Shown one piece after another: positions 8,006 to 17,461 of a stretch of DNA of 64,000 nt. The first letter of the stretch is position 1, and the number at the start of each line of letters is the position of its first letter. Both the position numbers and the translations under genes were made by a program. This DNA is from Calditrichales bacterium MX18-03 (GTDB lineage Bacteria > Bacillota > Clostridia > Lutisporales > Lutisporaceae). The stretch covers positions 1 through 64,000 of the forward strand of contig JAJGRE010000007.1 of NCBI GenBank assembly GCA_021083345.1, given 5' to 3'. The notes beneath the pieces were generated by a model. The model saw nothing but the letters and a program-made list of their open reading frames with translations. It searched no databases and had not been told where the DNA came from.

Positions 8006-8842
8006 ATGAGGCTTACTGTTTTGGCAGACAATAACACCTATATCGACCGGTATTTCATTGGGGAGCCGGCTGTCTCCTATTTCATAGAAACCGAAGGAAA
8101 AACAATCCTTTTTGACGCCGGTTACTCCGATGCCTTCATCCGAAATGCCGCCAAGCTGCATGTGGATTTGCTCGGCTTGGATTATATCGCTTTGTCCCAT
8201 GGACATAACGACCACACCTGGGGGTTATCGCCGCTGCTGAGCCTTTACAGCGAAGCAGTCCTGAACGGGACCGGTCTCCCTAAGCCGATTCTGGTTGCAC
8301 ATCCGGAAACATTATACAGCAAGCAATATAGCAGCCTTGAAATCGGATCAATTGTGAATGAAGCGGCTTTGGAGCGTTTCTGCACTCTGCAGCTCTCCAA
8401 GGAACCGGTATGGCTGACGGATAAGCTTGTTTTCCTGGGCGAAATCCCTCGCCTTAATGCTTTCGAATGCAAGAAACCCATTGGCAGGACAGTCCGGCAG
8501 GGTATTCCGGAAGACGATTTCCTTTGGGATGATACGGCTCTGGCATATCAATCCGGTGAAGGCCTTGTCATCATAACGGGCTGCTCCCATGCCGGCATCT
8601 GCAACATAGTCGATTACGCCAGGCATGTCTGCAACGAAGACCGCATTGCCGTCATCATTGGCGGATTGCATCTTCTGAATCCTGAGGCCGGCCTGCTGGC
8701 AGCGACCCTTGATCATCTAAGCCGGTCAAATGTGAAGTCCTTGTATGCCGGGCACTGCACCGATCTGAACGCAAAAATCGCTTTGTCGAAGGTGGTTCAG
8801 GTCAACGAAGTCGGTGTGGGGCTTGTGCTGGAATATACGTAA
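8006..8842 (+). CDS. Metallo-beta-lactamase-fold hydrolase
   Basis: 278 aa with the MBL zinc motif SHGHNDHTWG (HxHxDH; about residues 65-73), a later His in GCSHAG and the terminal AGHCTD. The layout matches the family often annotated as ribofuranosyl-aminobenzene-phosphate synthase-like MBL hydrolases in Clostridia. The start follows AAAGGAGTTTTACG. It is last of the HAD / GNAT / MBL row and has no visible strong terminator before the trp promoter. Confidence 0.85.
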   Translation: MRLTVLADNNTYIDRYFIGEPAVSYFIETEGKTILFDAGYSDAFIRNAAKLHVDLLGLDYIALSHGHNDHTWGLSPLLSLYSEAVLNGTGLPKPILVAHPETLYSKQYSSLEIGSIVNEAALERFCTLQLSKEPVWLTDKLVFLGEIPRLNAFECKKPIGRTVRQGIPEDDFLWDDTALAYQSGEGLVIITGCSHAGICNIVDYARHVCNEDRIAVIIGGLHLLNPEAGLLAATLDHLSRSNVKSLYAGHCTDLNAKIALSKVVQVNEVGVGLVLEYT

Positions 8843-8882
8843 TCCCTTGCTGTAATTTTGGAAGGCTTCAAAAACAAAAATA

Positions 8883-8911
8883 TTGACAGCAGGGTGAGCC
8901 TGTGGTTAAAT
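8883..8911 (+). promoter_or_regulatory. trp operon promoter
   Basis: -35 TTGACA (8883-8888), 17-nt spacer, -10 TTAAAT (8906-8911), directly before the T-box leader. Confidence 0.75.
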
Positions 8912-8917
8912 GATGAA

Positions 8918-9331
8918 TAAGTTGATAGTGAGAAGTCATTGATTGGAAATAGTACTTACAGGTCGTTTGTATCAGCGAGCCGGCGTTTGGTGTGAGGTCC
9001 GGCGGCAGACCCTTTAAGGAATGGCTCCATGAGACGCCAGGCGAAAGATCAGTAGCCGAGGCCGTATGCCCTGCGTTATAGGGATAGGACATCGCAGCAG
9101 CGCGTTATGTGCACCCTTAAGTAAGCTTAAGGACACTTCCGAAGCAAGTGCCGTGTCCGAAGAAGCGAAGCATCGCAAAATGGGTGGCTTGTAACCGGTA
9201 TTTTATCCTATTGGATAAGATACCTTTTTTATTTGTACCCGGCTCCAAGAATCCCTTTTGCAAAGCTTAACCAGGGTGGCACCGCGGAAGACCATTCCGT
9301 CCCAGATATTGGAGACGGCATGGCTTTTTTT
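8918..9331 (+). promoter_or_regulatory. T-box leader sensing uncharged tRNA-Trp
   Basis: Leader of about 410 nt. The canonical T-box AGGGTGGCACCGCGG lies at 9273-9287. It is followed by a terminator whose stem pairs CCATTCCGTC (from 9292) with GACGGCATGG and runs into T7 (9325-9331). A stem I with a GCGAGCCGG element lies near 8975, and a GAA-TGG-C context at 9019-9025 gives a UGG tryptophan specifier (9022-9024). Uncharged tRNA-Trp should stabilise the antiterminator and permit trpE transcription, as in other Firmicute T-box operons. Confidence 0.92.
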
Positions 9332-9365
9332 ATTTTACAACTTAAAAGAGGTTAGGAGTGAGAAC

Positions 9366-10778
9366 ATGGATTTTCCAACACAGAAGCTGATTCCCTATAC
9401 GAAGGAGCTGCCGGGAGACCGTGAGACGCCGATCACGCTATATGAAAAATATGTAGGCGATGATATAGGCTTCCTGCTGGAAAGCAAAGAGTCGGGTAAA
9501 GGCCGGTATTCCTTTATCGGAAAAGCACCCTGCGCCGTTTTGGAAAGCAAAAACGGCGACACAACGCTGACAAACGAGTCAGGCATGCACAAAGAGAACG
9601 GGCGGGTACTGGATTTCATCAAGCATTATATGGCACAGGTTCAAGTAGAGGCAGTCTCACCTATATCCTTCATCGGAGGCGGTATCGGGACAATTGCTTA
9701 TGACGTGATCCGACAGTATGAGCAGCTGCCGGATGAGAATCCCGACGAACTGGGACTGCCCGATGTGCATCTGATGTTTGTAAAGCGCCTTATTGCCTAC
9801 GATCACTACCACGATACCATTCAACTGATAGTTCTGGAAGAAAACAGCACTGAGGGAAAGAGCCGTGCCCAGTTGCAGTTTGATAGCATGATTGCAGAGA
9901 TAAGCGCTGCGCCTGCACTGATGCCTGAGCCCGCTATGCCCTCGGCAGTCAGAGAACCTCTTTTCACCACAACAAAGGAAGCCTTTATGAAAAATGTCCT
10001 GAAGGCAAAGCAATATATTTTCGACGGTGATATTTTCCAAGCCGTGCTTTCTCAGCGGTGCAGCGTGGAAACCCAGGAATCACCTTTCACCCTGTATAGA
10101 AAACTGCGGGCGCTGAATCCCTCCGCTTATCTCTTCTACCTGAATTTTGGCAGCTATCAGGTTGTGGGCAGTTCCCCTGAGATGCTTGTCGCATTGAGAA
10201 ACAACAGGATCAGCACCTGTCCCATCGCCGGAACCCGGTCCAGAGGCAAAAATGAATCCCAGGACAGCTTGCTGTCACGGGAGCTTCTTAACGATGAGAA
10301 GGAAAAAGCAGAGCACGGCATGCTGGTGGACCTGGCCCGAAATGATATGGGCCGGGTTGCCCAGATCGGCTCCGTCACTGTCAGTGAGTTCATGAAGGTA
10401 AAGTATTACTCCCACGTGATGCATCTGGTTTCACTGGTAAATGGCCATAAAGCCAACGACCAGGATGCATTTTCCATACTATCCGCTTTCTTGCCGGCTG
10501 GCACGCTTTCGGGTGCACCTAAGATACGGGCTATGGAAATAATCGATGAACTGGAGAATACCAGACGGGGCTTATATGGCGGTGCAGTGGGCTATTTTGG
10601 CTTTGACGGCAGCATGGATATGTGCATCGCCATCCGCATGATGATCATCAAGGACTGCCGCGCCTACATGCAAGCAGGCGCCGGTATCGTGGCGGATTCT
10701 GATCCCGAAATGGAATACAAGGAGGTCCAGAACAAACTGGGTGCTATGATAAAAGCTGTAGGAGGAAAGAAATCATGA
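9366..10778 (+). CDS. trpE: Anthranilate synthase component I
   Basis: 470 aa, normal for TrpE. The chorismate-binding domain is complete: SPEMLVAL, CPIAGTRSRGK, ARNDMGRV, HLVSLVNG, LPAGTLSGAPKIRAMEII and GAGIVADSDPEMEYKE. It converts chorismate and TrpG-derived ammonia to anthranilate. The ATG at 9366 has AGGAG 7 nt upstream; the frame stays open back into the T-box, but that is leader. It overlaps trpG by 4 nt (ATGA). Confidence 0.97.
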   Translation: MDFPTQKLIPYTKELPGDRETPITLYEKYVGDDIGFLLESKESGKGRYSFIGKAPCAVLESKNGDTTLTNESGMHKENGRVLDFIKHYMAQVQVEAVSPISFIGGGIGTIAYDVIRQYEQLPDENPDELGLPDVHLMFVKRLIAYDHYHDTIQLIVLEENSTEGKSRAQLQFDSMIAEISAAPALMPEPAMPSAVREPLFTTTKEAFMKNVLKAKQYIFDGDIFQAVLSQRCSVETQESPFTLYRKLRALNPSAYLFYLNFGSYQVVGSSPEMLVALRNNRISTCPIAGTRSRGKNESQDSLLSRELLNDEKEKAEHGMLVDLARNDMGRVAQIGSVTVSEFMKVKYYSHVMHLVSLVNGHKANDQDAFSILSAFLPAGTLSGAPKIRAMEIIDELENTRRGLYGGAVGYFGFDGSMDMCIAIRMMIIKDCRAYMQAGAGIVADSDPEMEYKEVQNKLGAMIKAVGGKKS

Positions 10779-11392
10779 TTCTCTTGATCGATAACTACGA
10801 CTCATTTACCTATAATTTGTATCAATACCTGGGGGTCTACGATACCGTCCAGGTTGTCCGGAACGACCAGATCAGCATGTTCGAAATAGGTTGGCTTCAT
10901 CCCGATCAGATCGTCATTTCTCCCGGACCCAAGTCGCCGGATGAAGCCGGCCGCTGCCTGGACATCATCAAAGCCTTTTACCGCACCATTCCTATTCTGG
11001 GAATCTGTCTGGGACACCAATGCATCGGCAAAGCCTTCGGAGCTGAAATTGTTCATGCCAAAACGCTGCACCACGGAAAAAGCTCAATGGTCTCCCATAA
11101 CGGGAAAGGGATATTCAAAGGTGTGGATAGTCCCATGCAGGCCGCACGGTATCACTCTCTAGCGGTAAAAGAGGGGACGCTGCCGCCGGACTTCCAGGTG
11201 GCCGCCGTCACGGCAGATGGAGAGATCATGGCAATCACACACCCCGTCTATCCGGTAGTCGGTCTGCAGTTTCATCCTGAGTCCATCTATACGCCGGAGG
11301 GTATGAAGCTGATACGGAACTTTGTGAAAGGAGAGGAAATTCATGTTGAGCAATGCGATAAGCAAGCTGGTAGAACGACAGAACCTCAGTGA
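10775..11392 (+). CDS. trpG: Anthranilate synthase component II (glutamine amidotransferase)
   Basis: 205-aa class I glutamine amidotransferase with nucleophile Cys78 in GICLGHQC and the His167/Glu169 pair in FHPES. It supplies ammonia to TrpE. No pabA-like separate copy is seen here, so it might also serve folate synthesis, which is inference. The 3' end overlaps trpD by 50 nt in another frame, much longer than the other junctions of this operon. Confidence 0.96.
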   Translation: MILLIDNYDSFTYNLYQYLGVYDTVQVVRNDQISMFEIGWLHPDQIVISPGPKSPDEAGRCLDIIKAFYRTIPILGICLGHQCIGKAFGAEIVHAKTLHHGKSSMVSHNGKGIFKGVDSPMQAARYHSLAVKEGTLPPDFQVAAVTADGEIMAITHPVYPVVGLQFHPESIYTPEGMKLIRNFVKGEEIHVEQCDKQAGRTTEPQ

Positions 11393-12359
11393 AGCTGAAA
11401 TGATGGGTGCATTGACCGAGCTGATGCAGGGAAGTGCTTCACCGGTACTTATCGGTGGATTCTTATCCGCCCTTCGCGTCAAGGGAGAAACGGCGGAAGA
11501 AATCACTGCCGGCGCCAGGGTGATGCGGAATCTGGCTGAAAGGATCGACCTGGACGACCTTTTTACATTGGACACCTGCGGAACAGGCGGAGACAAGAGC
11601 GGTGTATACAACGTGTCCACAGCTGCAGCCTTTGTCTGTGCCGCAGCCGGTGTCCATGTTGCAAAGCACGGCAACAGGTCGGTCTCCAGCCGGTGCGGCA
11701 GTGCCGATGTCCTGGAAGCCCTGGGCGCCCATATCCACCTCAACCCGGAGCAAGCAGCGGAATGTGTCCGGCAGCAGCATATCGGCTTCCTTTTTGCGCC
11801 GCTCTATCACAAAGCCATGAAGCATGCCGCCGTTCCGCGGAAAGAACTGGGCGTGCGGACGATCTTCAATGTGCTGGGGCCGCTGACCAACCCGGCAAGG
11901 GCAAAAGCACAGCTTCTTGGCGTTTTTGACGAAGCGCTGACTGAAACCCTGGCACAGGTCCTTTCCAACCTGGGCGTTCAGCATGCATTGGTGGTCTGCG
12001 GCAAGGACGGATTGGACGAAATCAGCAGCTTCGGCGAGACCAGGATCACGGAGCTTTATGCAGGACGTATCCGGACCTATACCGTCACCCCGGAAACTTA
12101 CGGAATAAAGCGTTGCACCTTACAGTCGCTTTTAGGCGGCGACGCGGTAGAAAACGCCCGATTGATACGAGCACTGTTTGAAGGCCAGAAGGGTCCGAAG
12201 CTGGATTTCCTCCTAATGAACTGCGGCGCCGCACTTTACGCAGCCAATAGGGTTCCCTCCATCCATGAAGGGATTGCTTTAGCCGCCCGTCTGGTGGAAA
12301 GCGGAGCGGCAAAAGAAAAGCTGGACGCATTCGTTGCCTATACAAGGAGGTTCCTATGA
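11343..12359 (+). CDS. trpD: Anthranilate phosphoribosyltransferase
   Basis: 338 aa, normal length. The phosphoribosyl pyrophosphate site is TCGTGGDKSGVYNVST, followed by KHGNRSVSSRCGSADVLEALG and FNVLGPLTNPA. It transfers phosphoribose to anthranilate. Start ATG 11343 is preceded by AGGAGAGGAAATTC, inside the end of trpG. Ends in an ATGA overlap with trpC. Confidence 0.96.
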   Translation: MLSNAISKLVERQNLSEAEMMGALTELMQGSASPVLIGGFLSALRVKGETAEEITAGARVMRNLAERIDLDDLFTLDTCGTGGDKSGVYNVSTAAAFVCAAAGVHVAKHGNRSVSSRCGSADVLEALGAHIHLNPEQAAECVRQQHIGFLFAPLYHKAMKHAAVPRKELGVRTIFNVLGPLTNPARAKAQLLGVFDEALTETLAQVLSNLGVQHALVVCGKDGLDEISSFGETRITELYAGRIRTYTVTPETYGIKRCTLQSLLGGDAVENARLIRALFEGQKGPKLDFLLMNCGAALYAANRVPSIHEGIALAARLVESGAAKEKLDAFVAYTRRFL

Positions 12360-13141
12360 TCCTGCAGCAAATTGTTGAAAAAAAGAAGGAAACCCTGGAA
12401 GCTTTTCACAGGGCGTACAGTCTAGGCAGCCTTATCGGCCAGGCTGCCGCTGCGGAACAAAGGCCCAGCTTCAAGGAAGCCCTTCTCAGGCCTGGCCTTT
12501 CCATCATCGGCGAGATAAAGAAAGCCTCTCCTTCCAAGGGAGTCATTAAGGAGGACTTTCAGCCGGTCCTGCTTGCGAAAACCTATGAAGATGCTGTGGA
12601 TGCCATTTCGGTGCTGACCGAGGAGTACTTTTTTCTCGGCAGCGGGCAGTACCTGCAAAGCATACGGGACATATCCCCTCTTCCGCTTTTGCGCAAGGAC
12701 TTCATTATCGATGAGCTTCAGATTTACGAATCAAAGCTGCTTGGTGCCAGCTGTGTTTTACTGATCACAGCCATTCTGGACAAAAGACAGTTGGAGCGTT
12801 TTATCCGGTTATCCCGCTTCCTGGGCTTGGATGCCCTTGTAGAGGTCCATACCGGTAAGGAATTAGACACAGCCCTGGAATGCGGTGCCGATATCATCGG
12901 CATCAACAACCGCAACCTGAAGGATTTTTCCATTGATCTCAATACCACAACACAGCTTCGGAAACAGATTCCGGCACATATTCCTGTCATAAGCGAAAGC
13001 GGCATCAACCGCCCTGACGATATCAAATCGCTGAAAGACGCACAGGTTGACGGCGTACTGATAGGAGAAAGCTTCATGCGCGCAGCGGATATCAAGGGCC
13101 TGGCTGAGGCTTACCGGAGGGCATATGAAAACACAAATTAA
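12356..13141 (+). CDS. trpC: Indole-3-glycerol-phosphate synthase
   Basis: 261-aa TIM barrel. Signatures are IIGEIKKASPSKG, LRKDFIIDELQIYE, EVHTGKELD, GINNRNLKDFSID, ISESGI and VDGVLIGESFMR. It closes the indole ring from carboxyphenylaminodeoxyribulose phosphate. Not fused to TrpF here. Overlaps trpF by 17 nt. Confidence 0.96.
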   Translation: MILQQIVEKKKETLEAFHRAYSLGSLIGQAAAAEQRPSFKEALLRPGLSIIGEIKKASPSKGVIKEDFQPVLLAKTYEDAVDAISVLTEEYFFLGSGQYLQSIRDISPLPLLRKDFIIDELQIYESKLLGASCVLLITAILDKRQLERFIRLSRFLGLDALVEVHTGKELDTALECGADIIGINNRNLKDFSIDLNTTTQLRKQIPAHIPVISESGINRPDDIKSLKDAQVDGVLIGESFMRAADIKGLAEAYRRAYENTN

Positions 13142-13730
13142 AATATGCGGGCTCAGGACGATGGCAGATATCGCACTTGTCAATGAGACATATGTTGATT
13201 ATGCAGGATTTGTATTTGCGCCCAGCAAGCGCCGCGTTACACCTGAAGAAGCAAGAGGCTTGGTCAAGGCGCTGGATCCGCGCATTAAGGCGATAGGCGT
13301 ATTCGTCAATACACCGCCGGAAGAGGTCAATCGAATAGCTGAATACTGCGACCTCCATATAGCTCAGCTTCATGGCGAAGAAACACCGGAAGCCTGTTGC
13401 CATATCAGCCTGCCTGTGTGGAAAGCCATAACTGTAAAGAATGCGCAGTCGCTCCATGATGCCGATGCTTACAACGATGTAGCGGGTGTGCTCCTGGACG
13501 GCGCAATGGCAGGCAGTGGGACCGTTTTTGACTGGCGGCTGGTGGAAGGCTTTGCAGGTAGGCGGCTGACCATTCTGGCAGGCGGTCTGAATGCTGAGAA
13601 TGTACTGCTTGCAATAAAAAGGATACGGCCCCAGGTCGTGGATGTCAGTACGGGAGTTGAGCACAATGGGGTAAAAAATAAGGAAAAGCTGTGGGATTTT
13701 ATAAGGAGTGTGAATGCATATGAAACATAG
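13125..13730 (+). CDS. trpF: Phosphoribosylanthranilate isomerase
   Basis: 201-aa TIM barrel starting KICGLRT with the catalytic Cys, then [13 protein letters not shown] and the [15 protein letters not shown] stretch with its Asp. Start ATG 13125 has CGGAGGG upstream. It overlaps trpC and trpB by 17 nt each, so synthesis is coupled. Confidence 0.96.
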   Translation: MKTQIKICGLRTMADIALVNETYVDYAGFVFAPSKRRVTPEEARGLVKALDPRIKAIGVFVNTPPEEVNRIAEYCDLHIAQLHGEETPEACCHISLPVWKAITVKNAQSLHDADAYNDVAGVLLDGAMAGSGTVFDWRLVEGFAGRRLTILAGGLNAENVLLAIKRIRPQVVDVSTGVEHNGVKNKEKLWDFIRSVNAYET

Positions 13731-14901
13731 CGGAAAATTCGGGCAGTTCGGCGGGCAATACGTTCCCGAGACCCTGATGCAGGCGCTGCAGGATCTGGAA
13801 CATGCCCTTGAAGCCTGTCTGGCGGATGCGGCATTTATGACGGAATATAACCGGCTTTTGAACCGGTACGTTGGCCGCCCCTCCCTGCTGTATCATGCGG
13901 AACAGCTGACAAAAAAACTCGGAGGCGCCAGGATCTACCTTAAGCGTGAGGATCTGAACCATACCGGTGCCCACAAGATCAACAATGTGATGGGGCAGCT
14001 TCTGCTGGCCAGACATATGGGCAAGCGCAGGGTCATCGCCGAGACAGGCGCCGGCCAGCATGGGGTTGCCACCGCAACCGGTGCAGCACTTTTCGGCATG
14101 GAATGCACCGTCTTCATGGGAGAGGAGGACATTGAGAGGCAGAAGCTCAATGTCTTCAGGATGAAGCTTCTGGGCGCCCGGGTAGAACCGGTCCGAAGCG
14201 GCACCCGCACCCTGAAGGATGCTACCAATGAAGCGATCCGGGAATGGGTCCGCTGCGTAGAGGACACCTACTATGTCATCGGATCGGTGGTAGGACCGCA
14301 TCCTTACCCGCTGATGGTGCGGGAGTTCCAAAAGGTCATCGGTGAGGAGACCCGGTCCCAGCTCCTTGCAGCGGAAGGCCGGCTTCCTGACCTGCTGGTG
14401 GCCTGTGTAGGCGGCGGCAGCAACGCTATGGGCTTTTTCCACCCCTTCCTGGAAGACGGCTCAGTCCGTCTGGTGGGGGTGGAAGCGGGCGGCTGCGGCA
14501 TTGGCACAGGCAGGCACGGCGCTGCCGTTGCCAAGGGGAAGGCCGGCGTGCTGCACGGCATGAAGACCCTCCTGCTTCAGGATGAGGAGGGTCAGATCCT
14601 GCCGGCGCACTCTGTTTCAGCCGGGCTGGATTACCCCGGCGTCGGCCCGGAGCATGCGCACCTCAGTGAAACAGGCCGGGTCCGGTATGAATCCGTCACC
14701 AATGCCGAGGCACTGAACGCTTTCCGGCTGCTGGCGGAGACGGAAGGCATCATCCCAGCCCTGGAAAGTGCCCATGCCGTAGCCTATGGCGCCAAAGCCG
14801 CTCCCCTTATGGATCGGGACACAATCATCGTCGTCAATCTTTCCGGTCGAGGCGACAAGGATGTCCATACAGCAGCCGGTTTATTGGAGGGTGAACTATG
14901 A
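13714..14901 (+). CDS. trpB: Tryptophan synthase beta chain
   Basis: 395-aa PLP enzyme. The Schiff-base lysine lies in HTGAHKINN, the phosphate loop is GGGSNAMG and the catalytic Glu follows in VEAGG. It condenses indole with serine. The start at 13714 has AAGGAG 6 nt upstream; ATG 13720 is an alternative. N-terminus [14 protein letters not shown] marks the canonical TrpB1 type. Coupled to trpA by an ATGA overlap. Confidence 0.97.
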   Translation: MHMKHSGKFGQFGGQYVPETLMQALQDLEHALEACLADAAFMTEYNRLLNRYVGRPSLLYHAEQLTKKLGGARIYLKREDLNHTGAHKINNVMGQLLLARHMGKRRVIAETGAGQHGVATATGAALFGMECTVFMGEEDIERQKLNVFRMKLLGARVEPVRSGTRTLKDATNEAIREWVRCVEDTYYVIGSVVGPHPYPLMVREFQKVIGEETRSQLLAAEGRLPDLLVACVGGGSNAMGFFHPFLEDGSVRLVGVEAGGCGIGTGRHGAAVAKGKAGVLHGMKTLLLQDEEGQILPAHSVSAGLDYPGVGPEHAHLSETGRVRYESVTNAEALNAFRLLAETEGIIPALESAHAVAYGAKAAPLMDRDTIIVVNLSGRGDKDVHTAAGLLEGEL

Positions 14902-15671
14902 GCAGAATAGAAAAGGTCTTTGAAACAAAGAGAAAAAGCGGTGAAAAAGTCCTGATTGCTTATCTGATGGCAGGCCATCCTACCCTTGAAGCATCAGAGG
15001 AATTGGTATATGCCCTGGAAAGAGGCGGCGCAGGCATCATAGAGCTGGGGGTCCCCTTTTCCGACCCCCTGGCAGACGGGCCTGTCATACAAGCGGCTGC
15101 CGTATGTGCTCTGGAAAACGGCACAACGCTGCGGAAGATATTTGACATGGTCAGCCGTATACGCCAAAAAACACAAGTCCCCCTTGTGTTGATGGCTTAT
15201 TATAATTCCCTTTTGGGGTACGGCGTTGAAGCCTTTTTCGATGCCTGCAAGATAGCAGGCATCGACGGTGTCATCATCCCCGATCTGCCCTATGAGGAGC
15301 AGCAGGAGGTAACTCCCTATCTAGTGGAAAACATCCCTCTCATTCCTCTTGCTGCTCCTACCTCAGGCAGCAGGCTGCAGAAAATATTGGCTCATGCCAG
15401 AGGTTTTGTCTATTGCATCTCGTCCCTGGGCGTTACCGGCACGCAAGATGGCTTTCACAGGGAAGTCGAAGGCTTCCTGAGCCAGGTACGGGCTGTCTCA
15501 GATCTTCCACTGGCAGTAGGCTTCGGCATCGCCTCCAGTCAGGATGTTCGGCGGCTTGCCCCCTATGTGGACGGCATTATCGTCGGCTCAGCCATTGTGC
15601 GCAAGATTGAGGAAACCGGCGGAAATCCTCAAGCTGTCGAAGCCCTTGTCAAAGAGTTGTCCGACAGCTGA
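14898..15671 (+). CDS. trpA: Tryptophan synthase alpha chain
   Basis: 257-aa TIM barrel. Catalytic Glu and Asp lie in [18 protein letters not shown] and in the [14 protein letters not shown] loop; [10 protein letters not shown] and [11 protein letters not shown] form the phosphate site. It cleaves indole-glycerol phosphate and channels indole to TrpB. It is the last gene of the operon; 8 nt after its stop comes a 31-bp perfect hairpin repeat. Confidence 0.97.
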   Translation: MSRIEKVFETKRKSGEKVLIAYLMAGHPTLEASEELVYALERGGAGIIELGVPFSDPLADGPVIQAAAVCALENGTTLRKIFDMVSRIRQKTQVPLVLMAYYNSLLGYGVEAFFDACKIAGIDGVIIPDLPYEEQQEVTPYLVENIPLIPLAAPTSGSRLQKILAHARGFVYCISSLGVTGTQDGFHREVEGFLSQVRAVSDLPLAVGFGIASSQDVRRLAPYVDGIIVGSAIVRKIEETGGNPQAVEALVKELSDS

Positions 15672-15679
15672 AGAAATTC

Positions 15680-15745
15680 AATCGGGGACGGTTCTTGAAT
15701 TGAATGAGAAGTCATTCTCATTCAATTCAAGAACCGTCCCCGATT
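15680..15745. repeat. Long perfect palindrome, GGGGACGGTTCTTGAA family, copy 1
   Basis: Arms 15680-15710 and 15715-15745 are perfectly complementary over 31 bp around a GTCA loop. The core GGGGACGGTTCTTGAATTGA recurs at 51037-51056 in a second perfect palindrome whose outer flanks differ. It fills the 77 nt between the convergent trpA and adenine deaminase genes and would stop both transcripts, although no T-run follows. As I recall, similar GGGGACGGTTCTT hairpins are scattered in many Clostridia as REP-like elements linked to IS200/IS605-type Y1 transposases; no transposase is present in this window. Confidence 0.85.
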
Positions 15746-15748
15746 CAC

Positions 15749-17461
15749 CTATTCAGCGAATTTGAAATTCACCACATCAAACAATCCCAAGTCCGTAAGC
15801 TTCAGCTCCGGTATCACCGGCAGTGCCAGGAAGGCCAGCGTCATGAAGGGGTCATAATCCCTGGACACACCCATCTCATAGGCGATGGCATGCATTTCCT
15901 CCAGCTTTTCCTGCAGCAGCTCAAGAGACAAGTCGCTCATCAGACCCCCAATGGGTAAAGACAGGGATTTCCTGACTGCCCCTTCCGCTGCGATGGCAAT
16001 GCCCCCGCCTATTTCCTGCAGGTGCTCCACGGCCGCTTTCATATCCGCATCGTTGTCTCCGATTACCACAATATTATGGGAGTCATGGGCTACCGTGGAA
16101 GCAACAGCCCCATTCCGGAGTCCCAGCCCTTCTACCAGTCCAAGTCCGATGTTGCCGGTGGCATGATGCCTTTCAATGACGGCAATCTTGAGGAGATGAG
16201 TGCCGTTTTCGGTATAATACTTGCCGTCTACCGGTGTTACCTGCCGTCTCAGGTCTTTTGTCACCAAGGAATGCGGCACAAGGCCGATAACACGCATACC
16301 AGCCGATGTGCCCTTCAGCTTGAAGCAATCCTCCTTCAAGGACTTGATATTGACGGAGTTCCGCATCTTGGAGTCGTTGATGCTCTTGATGTCAAAAAGT
16401 GCTTTCCCATCCTGCGCCACAAGCTTCCCATTCTTGTAAACCTGGTGCACGTCAACCTTCTTCAGGTCATTGAGCACCAGAAGGTCCGCCTTATAACCCG
16501 GCGCGATCCCGCCGACCCTTTCCAGGTTATAGCATCTGGCTACATTCAAAGTTGCCATCTGAATGGCCTTAACAGGATCAACACCCTGCCGGATGGCAAT
16601 GCGGATATTGTTATCGATGTGCCCGTCTATCAGAATGTCCTCCGGATGCCTGTCGTCCGTGCAGAACATGCAGCGGTTGATGCTGGTGTCATTTAATGCA
16701 GGCAGCAGGTCGATGACATTGCGGGCAGCCGAACCCTCCCGGAGCATGATGTGCATACCGAGGCGCAGACGCTCTGCCGCTTCCTCTGCAGCGGTGCATT
16801 CATGCTCTGTCCTGACGCCTGCCGCCATATAGGCATTCAATTCCTTATCCCGGATGCCCGGCCCATGGCCGTCAATGAATTTATTTGCATTCTTACTCAA
16901 TACGATCTTATTGATAATCGATTTCTCGCAATGAATGACGCTTGGAAAATCCATCAGCTCACCCAGACCCAATACCCTAGGGTGATTGATGATCTCGAAC
17001 AGATCTTCAGCCTTGAGCACGCTGCCCGCGTTTTCGAAGGGTGTTGCCGGTACGCAGGAAGGCAGCATGATATAGACATCTATGGGAACATTCTCGGTTC
17101 CCTCCAGCATATACCGGATGCCGTTGATGCCCTTCACATTGGCGATTTCATGGGGATCAGCTATGATTCCGGTGGTTCCTCTAACCGCTATAGCCCTGGC
17201 AAACTCTCCAGGTGTTACCATGGAGGATTCGATATGCACATGGCCGTCCATAAAGCCGGGGCACAGGTATTTCCCCTCCATCTCCATTTCAATGGCACCG
17301 TCGTACCGGCCAATTCCGGCTATATAGCCGTCATGCACGGCAACATCCGTCTTGTATATTTCGCCGGTAAAGACGTTGACGAGATTGATATTTTTAAAGA
17401 CCATCTGCGCTTTAGCCCTCCCGGCTGCCACATCCATCAGGGCAATGATCATATCTCTCAT
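15749..17461 (-). CDS. ade: Adenine deaminase, canonical
   Basis: 570 aa, the normal length of the Ade family in the amidohydrolase superfamily. Metal and active-site motifs are PGFMDGHVHIESSMV, GIIADPHEIANV, HGPG, TEHECT and CTDDRHPEDI. It hydrolyses adenine to hypoxanthine plus ammonia. The ATG at 17461 overlaps the xdhA stop (ATGA) with AGAGG 8 nt upstream; a longer in-frame extension lies inside xdhA. It is last of the run permease, amidohydrolase, xdhB, xdhA, ade. A second, divergent Ade homologue lies at 23719-25527. Confidence 0.93.
   Translation of the reverse strand: MRDMIIALMDVAAGRAKAQMVFKNINLVNVFTGEIYKTDVAVHDGYIAGIGRYDGAIEMEMEGKYLCPGFMDGHVHIESSMVTPGEFARAIAVRGTTGIIADPHEIANVKGINGIRYMLEGTENVPIDVYIMLPSCVPATPFENAGSVLKAEDLFEIINHPRVLGLGELMDFPSVIHCEKSIINKIVLSKNANKFIDGHGPGIRDKELNAYMAAGVRTEHECTAAEEAAERLRLGMHIMLREGSAARNVIDLLPALNDTSINRCMFCTDDRHPEDILIDGHIDNNIRIAIRQGVDPVKAIQMATLNVARCYNLERVGGIAPGYKADLLVLNDLKKVDVHQVYKNGKLVAQDGKALFDIKSINDSKMRNSVNIKSLKEDCFKLKGTSAGMRVIGLVPHSLVTKDLRRQVTPVDGKYYTENGTHLLKIAVIERHHATGNIGLGLVEGLGLRNGAVASTVAHDSHNIVVIGDNDADMKAAVEHLQEIGGGIAIAAEGAVRKSLSLPIGGLMSDLSLELLQEKLEEMHAIAYEMGVSRDYDPFMTLAFLALPVIPELKLTDLGLFDVVNFKFAE

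Noticed and set aside
8918-9331. Trp leader-peptide attenuator
   Set aside because: No short Trp-rich reading frame is seen; the canonical T-box sequence and UGG specifier explain the leader.
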